Shown here: piece by piece, positions 44,965 to 53,093 of the stretch
Layout: each line of letters opens with the position of its first letter
How positions within the stretch are numbered: position 1 is the first letter of the stretch
Assembly: GCA_024734495.1 (NCBI GenBank)
Contig: JALMQS010000075.1
Coordinates: 11,253,401-11,317,400, forward strand
Length of the DNA stretch: 64,000 nt
Source of the DNA: Forficula auricularia
Taxonomy: Eukaryota; Arthropoda; Insecta; Dermaptera; Forficulidae
Direction of reading: 5' to 3'
The notes under the pieces: model-generated
Seen by the model: only the letters and a program-made list of their open reading frames with translations
Told to the model about the DNA's origin: nothing
The model's database searches: none
Program-made: the position numbers and the translations under genes

Positions 44965-45445
44965 CGGAATAAAATTTTATTTTAAGAAATTACTATTCTT
45001 ATATACCTATAGAGATAATCCGCCATTACATAATCCTATTATTTATTATATATTTTCATTAAAACATAAATTATTCATTTTACTTCACATTTGACAATTT
45101 ATCTTTTAATGTTTAAATCTTCAATCGTAGAAATTATTATTTTTATAACCACTATTACTTAATCATTGTAATTTAACAACGGTAAGACCAGGGCCATACC
45201 AAAGATCCAAGGATAATTTTGAATTTACTTAAAATGACTCTCATCATCTCTTGAATTCATCCCACATGCCAAATTGCGATTCGATCTATTGGTTATCCTT
45301 TAAGCCGCTGCTATTTTGGCACAATACCATATGACTTGCTAAGAAATTTCACTTGATTGTTGATCCCAGTCATAAAATTTCAAATATTTAGGTCAATACC
45401 CTAATTTATGAAAATTCTCATCATCATCGCTTGGAGGTATACAAG
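44965..45445. other. Gene B 5' flank
   Basis: AT-rich, with no clear TATA/initiator pair that I could defend and no repeat recognised up to ~45450. Confidence 0.4.
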
Positions 45446-45689
45446 TCGATTATTATTTTTTTTATCCATAACGAAGCATGGGTAAAGTGTTGTAATCGGT
45501 CTCGCGCAAAGCGTTACCTACTTCAAAATGTCCTCAGGTAAAGACTACGCAATCCATGGTATCAAGCAAAGCACAAATTGTAGTATTCATTTAGGATGAA
45601 TTTTAGGAACTGACTATTCTGTCAAGAATTACATGGGATGTCGACCAGAGTCCAAAAAGTGCAATTTTTTCATTTAATCTGGTGATGTG

Positions 45690-46005
45690 TGTACCTGTAT
45701 ATATATAAACAAAATTTAAAAATACAAATCTTTAATAAAACAATCTTAAAAACGTTTATTTTTAAATCATATGTTTCAGGAGAAAATTTCCCTATATCAA
45801 TGGAATTTTTTGAAAAAATTAAAAAAAAAAGAAAAAAAACTTTTTCACTAATGTTTAGAAAACAACATAAGTTTTTTTTTCATTTTTTTCAATTTTTACA
45901 AAAAATTCCGTTGATAAAGGGAAAATTTCTCCTGAAACGTCTGATTTTAAAATAAACGTTTTATGATTGTTTTATAAAAGATTTGGATTTTTTAATATTT
46001 AAAAA
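45690..46005. mobile_element. Penelope-style hairpin insertion
   Basis: Arms ~45715-45825 and ~45890-46000 are imperfect reverse complements (caggagaaaatttccctat facing gggaaaatttctcctg) around an A/T-rich centre. The right arm has cctgaaacgtctgattttaa, echoing the gaaacgtc end of the hammerhead-like cores, but CTGANGA is degraded to TTGATAA. The 88-codon frame here is the palindrome itself, not a gene. Confidence 0.6.
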
Positions 46006-46239
46006 TAATCAATAAAATATTTTCTCTTCTGTACCTAAGTATATATTATATGGATGGATGGATTGATTTTTTTTGTCGACGATTTTTTCCACACTCTTCA
46101 ACTGATTGAAATGAAATTGAAAACATTCCATTAATATTTAAAGCAATTTGAACCGCGAGAGTTAAATAATATAATGAATAATTTATTCTACATATTAGAA
46201 AATTATTTTATCATTTTTTGAAAAGGAAAAATATATTGA

Positions 46240-46312
46240 GCATCCGACGGGATTCAAACCCGTGTCTCTTTCCTTTACGCGAAGAGCGGCTTTCCAACTA
46301 GCCTACGGATCC
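46240..46312 (-). pseudogene. tRNA-like cloverleaf with enlarged anticodon loop
   Basis: Minus strand: acceptor ggatccg/cggatgc (6 of 7 pairs), D arm ggct-agttggaa-agcc, anticodon stem ctctt/aagag with an 11-nt loop instead of 7, and T arm acggg-tttgaat-cccgt. A and B boxes are good. The loop size prevents a normal anticodon, so this is a tRNA pseudogene or a tRNA-like module of repeat B rather than a working tRNA. Confidence 0.7.
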
Positions 46313-46859
46313 TCCCGCCAGATAAGCTCTTAGATTGAATGTCATTATTGCATGCCATTATTTGTTAAAAATTGAATCGTTGATTAGTTTTTGAACATAT
46401 CGGCCCACAAACATTAATACTTTCTTTATTCCAGTACATTTTTAGTTTTTTCTAACTATCTTGAAAATGGTTTAACGAAATGTGATGATATTTAATATTC
46501 AATTTAGGTATCTTGACAACTTCAAAAAATATAAAGATTTTAATAAAGTTAATTACATTTTAAAGTACTTTATTCTGCAGTAAACTAGTGGTTTTTTAAA
46601 TTTATTTATTTGGCTCATTTGAGCTTATTTTTAGTATAGTATATTTATAGGCTTCTCTCTGTAAAATGTTAAATTTGGAAGGATTGCAAGTGTGTATTAT
46701 CATATATTTTACCTTTGCTAAAGATGCTAAGGAGAAATCGACTGAAAATCAAAAATAGCGATTAACTCTTATCTAATATTTGAAAAATAACCATTTTACA
46801 TTGCATTTATGACGTTTTGACCATTAGTGGTAAAGAAAGTTTGAAAGCCCGAAATCTAA

Positions 46860-48450
46860 TCATTTCTCTGCATTGAAATTAATATTTTAGTAAAAGAAGG
46901 AACTTTCTACGATTTTTCGGTCTAAAGTTATTTAGTTGGTAGGTATATTATTTTATATCTATATGAAATACTCTTTTAGAAATATGAATATTTTGATACA
47001 TTTTCACTTTTGGGATGGCTTACATGAAGAAAAGTTTTTCCAGAATTTTTGATGATTATTATATTACTTTACACAACTCTATATTAAATACTCTTTTAAA
47101 TCTGTGTATAATTTCTTGGGAATTCAACTTTTATTTCTATATTGAAATAAAAAAATTGCTCAATTTGATGGACCCTTTGATAACATTCCCCTTTTGAGAG
47201 TCTAACATGAAGAAAAGTTTTGCCGGATATTTTGATAACCCTATATATAGTATATAGATATATATATAGTAAAATACTATTTTAGAAATGTGTATAATTT
47301 AATGTAATTCATCTTTTATTTATCTTTTTCTTTCAAAAAATTGTTTATAAGGGGAGGCCCTTTATTAACTTTTCACTATTAAGAAAGAAGAGGAAGGAAT
47401 AAGCAAAATATTTCAATTCTAATTTCATTGTTCAATTTAGATGAAATTGCACAATTAATTTTTCGGACACTTGGGGCGAAATTCAAAATGTACAGAGGAG
47501 GGGAGGGGGCAAAAATCTGTTACAAGGAGCAAAGCGAGGAGGAATAGCCAATATTGCTAAGAAGCAGACAATACTGTAAATTTATTATTTACAAAAATTG
47601 AGGAAATATTATGAAATTAATGACAAAATAAAAAACAATTAGAAGATTAGGTTTAATCAAATTACTCGTATTATGAATTCTCTATAGATAAACAGTCATT
47701 ATTTTATAAATATAGAATAGAATAAATATAATAATAATAATATAATCATTGTTTTTTACAAATATTTATCTTATGATCTATTTTATATTTAAACATAATC
47801 TCGAACAGTGATTGGTTCTCATCTTCAACTTGTTTCAGGAAGTACACTGTTTGTTTATCAGAACAAAACTATCTGGATTCATAATTTTCAAAGACAAATT
47901 CTCTCAAAAATTCACAACTTTTTGAAATCTCTAATTCTGAAGTCTTTTTACAAGTGCTTGTGAAATCTTTTCATGAGGCTAACTGAGATCACTTTGTCAT
48001 TCATTCTGTTTTATGGAAAGACTTTGCAAGCAGCTGGTGTTAAGCCAGAATTAAATATGTCAAGAAGGTTTGAATTTAGATGAGAATATCTCATTAAAAT
48101 TGTCTAATCTAGGTTGTTCTCTTTCACTAATAAACAACTCAACCTGCAAAACCTAGATACGTATTAATGGATGCCAGGGGAGTTATAAATCATTATATCA
48201 AAATGTCAAAATTACCAAAAGAATGTTATTAAAGAAAAACACTTGTATTTGTTAGATCGAGATCTGCTCTCAAATTGTTGTATGTTATCAGGTGATAGAA
48301 CTCAAGTTACAGATTAAAAACAAAACAAAGTATTTAGTGTTTATATAAATAAAAACAAAAGTTTTTCTTAGCTACTGAAAAGTATTGATTTCTACATAAA
48401 ACACTTTGATATAACAGCGACGATATATGTTTAATAAAAAAAATGAATTT
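46860..48450. other. Gene-free spacer downstream of gene C
   Basis: Short internally repeated pieces: 'cttacatgaagaaaagttttt' near 47018 recurs as 'ctaacatgaagaaaagtttt' at 47202, each followed by 'gataattatt...aaatactcttttaaat', a diverged tandem duplication of ~185 bp. No gene. Confidence 0.5.
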
Positions 48451-48453
48451 AAT

Positions 48454-48459
48454 TTTATT
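48454..48459 (-). terminator. Poly(A) signal of gene C
   Basis: AATAAA on the minus strand, ~37 nt past the stop codon at 48496. The nearest canonical signal. Confidence 0.5.
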
Positions 48460-48495
48460 TCATTGAAAAATCAATTAGAAAATACATAGAAGAAA

Positions 48496-49695
48496 TTAAA
48501 TTATTCCATCTTTATCAAAAATCTGGAACATTTTCAACAATCTCTCTTGAAATAAAGGATTCCCTCGAATTTTACTAAACTCACCATTTTCTTTATTCAT
48601 TTCATTCAAACTATCCATTGTAGGTGCATCCTCACTGTCACACATCATAATATTTAAATGAACCATAGCAAAAACGGGAGCAAAATAGTATTCCTCCCTC
48701 AAATCGCTAAGGATGTTTTCCCTAGTAAATTCCCCTATTTCTTCGCCTAGCGCTGTCAACCATCTTTGAAGCATGGTGATATATTCCTCAATAAGATCTT
48801 GAATGGATTCAATCAAAGTTTCAGGAGAGAGACTCGTATAAAAAAAATAAATCAAATCCAAAGCAAGCGGGCCCCATTTCAAGACTTGATAATCCAAAAG
48901 GCAAACTTCTATAGGTTTCTTAGATTTATCTAGCCTAAACATCATGTTATTCAACCAGCAATCACCTTGATTTAAAACTCGAAGTTTTCCACATTCATTT
49001 GTATATTTTATAACCTCTTCAAGTGGAAAAGGTTTTATTCTATCTATATATTTCTGAAACTTTGGCCAGTGCCTCATTTCAGAAATAAGATCTTGCACTG
49101 GCTTTACAAAAAAATCTTCCATTGTTTTTAAATTGCTTTCTTCAAATATTGAAATTTTGAAGATCTCTGAATTTACAAAAGATGGATCTTCTCGATGAGC
49201 GACAATCGAAAACGCATGTAGACGAGCTAAAGCACGCATCACTAACATACCATGATGAAAATTTCCGCCAGTTTTACGATTAGCTAATTCAAAGCCTCGT
49301 TTAGTTAGATCTTCTAATATTAAAACATTTGGTTGATTAGTCTTGTAATATCTGGCTCCAAATCGAGGAGGCTCTCCATTAATACGCTTTCGAAAAATAT
49401 CTTCAAAAAGTTTAATTATCTTTGAATAAAATTCATTTTCTTTTTCGAAAAGCTTAAAAGTCGTCACCATATCTTTTATCCATTCTCCTTTAGGTAGAGT
49501 TTTGAAGATCATATTTTCTTCGCCCTTTTCATTTCTTCTCTGCCAAACAGCATGAACTCTCCAGATAATACTCGCATAATTTTCACCTTTACCTAATGCG
49601 TGTTTTGCTGTGTAATCAATAATTTTTAATTCGGGTGCGTTATAATGCTCTTGTAATACATCTTCTAAAAGACTTTTATCAAATTCTTCAGACAT
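48496..49695 (-). CDS. Ecdysteroid kinase-like protein (gene C)
   Basis: 399 aa, single exon. ATG at 49693-49695 (MSEEFDKSLLEDVLQEHYN). The upstream in-frame TTG is rejected because it lies in a polypyrimidine tract ending ttag just before the ATG, which looks like a 5' UTR intron acceptor. Domains: nucleotide loop GKGENYASIIWRV (~32), lysine in MIFKTLP (~63), EDLTKRGFELANRKTG, MRALARLHAFS, catalytic loop LNQGDCWLNNMMF (~240), LLDYQ (~266), ALDLIYFFYTSLSPE. The catalytic His of HGD is replaced by Gln while Asp and Asn are kept. Closest to gene D in length and motif spelling. Probable cytosolic phosphotransferase for steroid or xenobiotic substrates (family knowledge, not seen in sequence). 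Confidence 0.93.
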   Translation of the reverse strand: MSEEFDKSLLEDVLQEHYNAPELKIIDYTAKHALGKGENYASIIWRVHAVWQRRNEKGEENMIFKTLPKGEWIKDMVTTFKLFEKENEFYSKIIKLFEDIFRKRINGEPPRFGARYYKTNQPNVLILEDLTKRGFELANRKTGGNFHHGMLVMRALARLHAFSIVAHREDPSFVNSEIFKISIFEESNLKTMEDFFVKPVQDLISEMRHWPKFQKYIDRIKPFPLEEVIKYTNECGKLRVLNQGDCWLNNMMFRLDKSKKPIEVCLLDYQVLKWGPLALDLIYFFYTSLSPETLIESIQDLIEEYITMLQRWLTALGEEIGEFTRENILSDLREEYYFAPVFAMVHLNIMMCDSEDAPTMDSLNEMNKENGEFSKIRGNPLFQERLLKMFQIFDKDGII

Positions 49696-49699
49696 TTCT

Positions 49700-50290
49700 A
49701 AAAAAAAAATCAATATTATAAGTTTATATTTCTATGGACTATATTTATTAACTAATTTTTTCGGATTTTAATTTAATTTATTTAGTCATTCTTAAAAGTA
49801 ATGTGCCAGAACAAACACCTGTTTTCAAGATGTTGCGGACTTCGCGGCTAATAAATTGAATAGAATGCCCCCGCCCCATCAACTAATAAAACGACATTTA
49901 GCCAACTAAGTAAAAAAATCAGTAATTTTATATTTGTTAACCCATTATTTTCATTGTAAATTTCAGCTTTTTTGGTTTCTTGGTTTGAAAATGTTATATT
50001 TTATTTTTTTTAAGAACCATCCCATAATATTGGGTCTGATTCCAACAAATATCTAATCAGCTCTTATTCCCAATATATAAAAAATAAACTAAGTATGAAA
50101 TTTGGTTTTGATACTCTTGTTGAGTTTTGACCTAGAGCATATACAAATTTTGGTGACTACATTACAAACATTATGACAAAACAATTGATGTCTCTTAAAA
50201 TAGCTATCATTTTTCAATCTTCCCATATAATGTTTACTAGTGTAGTCCAAAACGCCATGATTCCGCACAATTTTTTTTATCAAAATATAT
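49700..50290. other. Spacer between genes C and D, part 1
   Basis: Contains the 'gaaatttggttttgatact' and 'atcaaaatatatttagcattttt' repeat scraps related to family A (8660-8900). The PLE tail insertion lies in the latter. Confidence 0.45.
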
Positions 50291-50296
50291 TTAGCA

Positions 50297-50515
50297 TTTT
50301 AATTGAATGTAATGGAAGGCAGCCCAGAGGTAGTGAGGAAAGAAAAAATTAACACATATCAAATAAGGTGTAATTTATTGGAATCCTTCCTCCTTTCCTT
50401 TCAAATCGACGTTTCGGAGGATTTTTCCCTTCTCCCCTCTGGGCTGCCTTCCATTACATTCAATTAAAATTTCTACCAGTCCGTCTCTCTCCAGAGAAAA
50501 TTTCGTTGCAAAAAA
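50297..50515 (-). mobile_element. Penelope tail-only insertion, inverted
   Basis: 219 bp with a perfect 10 bp duplication atatttagca (50287-50296, 50516-50525). Begins ttttaattgaatgtaatgg and has the reverse complement of that sequence at ~50446-50468, the same design and tail as 28443-28735. A degenerate hammerhead core lies on the minus strand near 50400-50440 (cctccgaaacgtcg intact, CTGANGA lost). Confidence 0.8.
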
Positions 50516-50529
50516 ATATTTAGCAGTTT

Positions 50530-51730
50530 TTGAGATATTTTGAACAAACTAAGCAAAAAATTAAAATTAAAATATTTTATCATATTATTAAAAAAAAAAT
50601 GGTTTTATAATCTCAAAAAAGCATTACTTTAATGAAATATTGTAATAATTATTATAATATATTTATTGAAAAATTATTGATTTTTTTGTGAATTATCTAA
50701 ACTAATTTACAAATATATTACACACTTACTTTTATTTATTAATAGAAATCAGTTCACTCTACGACTATATCACTCATTAAATCAAACAATTCTGAATAGA
50801 AATAAAACTTTTGATACTTAGTACCATATAACTTCTTATATTCAACTAAATTTAAAAATTTTAAGATAGGAAGAGTGGACTAAAGATAAAGATTCATTGT
50901 TATCAGTCAATCAGTATTAGTAGAGATAAATTATTTACTATATCATGTTGCGATGATTAGTTAAATTGATGTAATATTATCTACTATTTAGTGATATATT
51001 GTTTCTTAATATTTTAATTTATGTATAATATTTATTATTCACTATATTGTTATTGGTATGACCTCGTAGTCAAACCTAAATAAAAAACAAACAAATATTC
51101 ACTATTGTTGAATTGGGACTTGCGATTTGATTATTAGTTAAAGAAATATGAAAGAAAACACATAAATTAGGGTTTATTTCAATCAGGTTTAATATACAAT
51201 AGTAACACAAACGGATTACAAACTTGATTTTCAAAACTTATTAACTTGGGTTTATCATTTTTGAGAAATGACTATTTACATTTCATGGGGTTTTTATCTC
51301 TCCTTTCCTAATTTTGACCTTTTGGACATAGAAATTTTTAAATTATTGGATAAAAAATACTTGGTAGGTTTCACATTAAGATATAAAAATAAAACGAATT
51401 TTTTTTGGAGAGACTTTAATCTCAATATACTCGTATATATTTCGGGTGGCTTATATCTTAATGTGAAACCTACCAAGTATTTTTTTATCCAAATAATTTA
51501 AAAAATGTTTCACCAAGTACCAACACCAAATTCCTTAAAAACTATAGAAATTTGTTATTCTTCCCACAAGTTTGACTTCATTATCTAGGGGTCTCTAAAA
51601 TTTCAGCTATCTATCTTATCGGGAAGTGTGATATAATTTTCGGTCAAACATAATAAAATTAAAAAATTATTTTTTATTAACAATATATAACTCATAACAA
51701 CTATAAATTATCAAAAATAGAATTAAAATA
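50530..51730. other. Spacer between genes C and D, part 2
   Basis: 51355-51490 contains an inverted pair (ttggtaggtttcacattaag and cttaatgtgaaacctaccaa), a ~130 bp hairpin. 17168-17205 carries 'catggtaggtttcacattaa', so this is a dispersed MITE-like repeat. No gene. Confidence 0.5.
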
Positions 51731-51734
51731 CATT

Positions 51735-51740
51735 TTTATT
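51735..51740 (-). terminator. Poly(A) signal of gene D
   Basis: AATAAA on the minus strand, 7 nt past the gene D stop codon. Very close to the stop, so the 3' UTR would be short unless a further signal is used. Confidence 0.4.
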
Positions 51741-51746
51741 TTAATA

Positions 51747-52940
51747 TTAAATAATATTATCTCTTGCGAAATTTTCAAAATGTTTTAGAAGCTTTTTATT
51801 GTATACTGGATTGTTGCGTGATTGTTTCAAATCGGATGATATTGTCTCCAAATCTGCATTATTATCAAAAGAGAGAGCATCATCTGGTTTTGTTAACATC
51901 ATTCCTAAAAGAGAGCACACTAAAACTACCCCAAAATACTGCAACTCTTCCAAATCTTTGTAGATATTTTCACGGGTAAATTCTCGAATATCTTCACCTA
52001 ATTCGTTTAAACATTTATGCAATTCACAGACGTAGATTTCAATTAATTCCGGTTTTTTATTGGATAAAACTTCTGGTCTCATACTGGTATAGAAGAAATA
52101 TGTCAAGTCACAAGCCAAAGATCCGAAATAGGATATTTGAAAATCAATCATACGAATTTCCACCGGCACATCCGTTTCTTCATCATATCTGAATAGCATA
52201 TTATTAATCCAACAATCCCCATGGCACAACACTTTGAGTTTTCCTGCTCTAATATAACCGATGATATCTTGAGCGCATTTTAGTTGAATTCTTCCATTGT
52301 ATTTTATAAATTCAGGCAGATCTTCGATCGATTCAATTACTTCTTTCATTGCTTTGACAAAAAACATATAAATAAGCTCTTGATTTTTTTCTGTATAAAA
52401 TGATTCTGGTATCATCGTTTGGAATGCAGTATTCTTTCTATTTGCAGCAATAGATAAAGCGTGAAGTTGACCTAAAGCGCGCATTACCAAAACACCATGA
52501 TTGAAATCCGCTCCTTTTTGCCGGTTACAGAGGCGAAATCCCGACAGCCCCAAGTCTTTCAATACCACTACACTATCTTGATTACATTTATAAAATTTTG
52601 GACTTAATTTCAGAAATTTTTTCTCGCCCGTACGCTTTTTGTAAATCTCTTCATAAATTGACAAAATCTGGGAATAAAAAATAATCTCGGTTTTAAAAAA
52701 TGAAGTACTTGTATCTTTTAATAAAGAATTTTCCATCATTGTTTTAATAATCAAGTGGTCTTCTCGCTCTTCTTTTTGAAACCCATGCCAATCAACATTC
52801 ACCTTCCAAATCAAACTGACATAATTTTCACCCTTTCCACCTGTTGCTTCCAATTGAAAATTATCTATCTGTATTTTTGGATCATTATAATGATTTCTTA
52901 ACAGATTTTCAAGGAACTCCTTCTTGATTAATGCAGTCAT
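51747..52940 (-). CDS. Ecdysteroid kinase-like protein (gene D)
   Basis: 397 aa, single exon from ATG 52938-52940 (MTALIKKEFLENLLRNHYND). Full set of EcKL motifs: GGKGENYVSLIWKV (~32), lysine in LIIKTMM, LKDLGLSGFRLCNRQKG, VMRALGQLHALS, catalytic loop CHGDCWINNMLF (~237), MIDFQ (~263), LACDLTYFFYTSMRPE. Every catalytic residue is canonical, so this is the best candidate for an active kinase. The ATG is preceded by tgttttatgttgtag|ata, a likely 5' UTR intron acceptor. A young RTE LINE lies 154 bp upstream. First gene of the array by transcription direction. Confidence 0.95.
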   Translation of the reverse strand: MTALIKKEFLENLLRNHYNDPKIQIDNFQLEATGGKGENYVSLIWKVNVDWHGFQKEEREDHLIIKTMMENSLLKDTSTSFFKTEIIFYSQILSIYEEIYKKRTGEKKFLKLSPKFYKCNQDSVVVLKDLGLSGFRLCNRQKGADFNHGVLVMRALGQLHALSIAANRKNTAFQTMIPESFYTEKNQELIYMFFVKAMKEVIESIEDLPEFIKYNGRIQLKCAQDIIGYIRAGKLKVLCHGDCWINNMLFRYDEETDVPVEIRMIDFQISYFGSLACDLTYFFYTSMRPEVLSNKKPELIEIYVCELHKCLNELGEDIREFTRENIYKDLEELQYFGVVLVCSLLGMMLTKPDDALSFDNNADLETISSDLKQSRNNPVYNKKLLKHFENFARDNII

Positions 52941-53093
52941 TATCTACAACATAAAAACATCTACATGATTAACGAAATTAAAATATAATATTCTTATAAT
53001 CTAAAACTAGAAAATTTTATTCATTGTGAAATTAGAAAATTAATCAAAACTTGAGGCTCGAGCAAAAAAATTAAAATGTTAATAACATATTAA

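Larger units (their letters stand above)
45450..46850 (+). repeat. Repeat family B, copy with two insertions
   Basis: Blocks match 20940-21770 in reverse: cgaagcatgggtaaagtg, cttgaaaatggtttaacgaa, attttaaagtactttattct, ggcttctctctgtaaaatg, and finally one unit of the ~119 bp array (46730-46850, with ggagaaatcgactgaaaatc). Interrupted by a hairpin insertion (~45690-46000) and a tRNA-like segment (46240-46312). Confidence 0.7.

Noticed and set aside
45689..45955. 88-codon lysine/phenylalanine-rich ORF
   Set aside because: It is the translation of an AT-rich palindrome; the two halves are each other's complement.
46240..46312. Functional tRNA gene
   Set aside because: The 11-nt anticodon loop and an acceptor mismatch rule out a normal tRNA.
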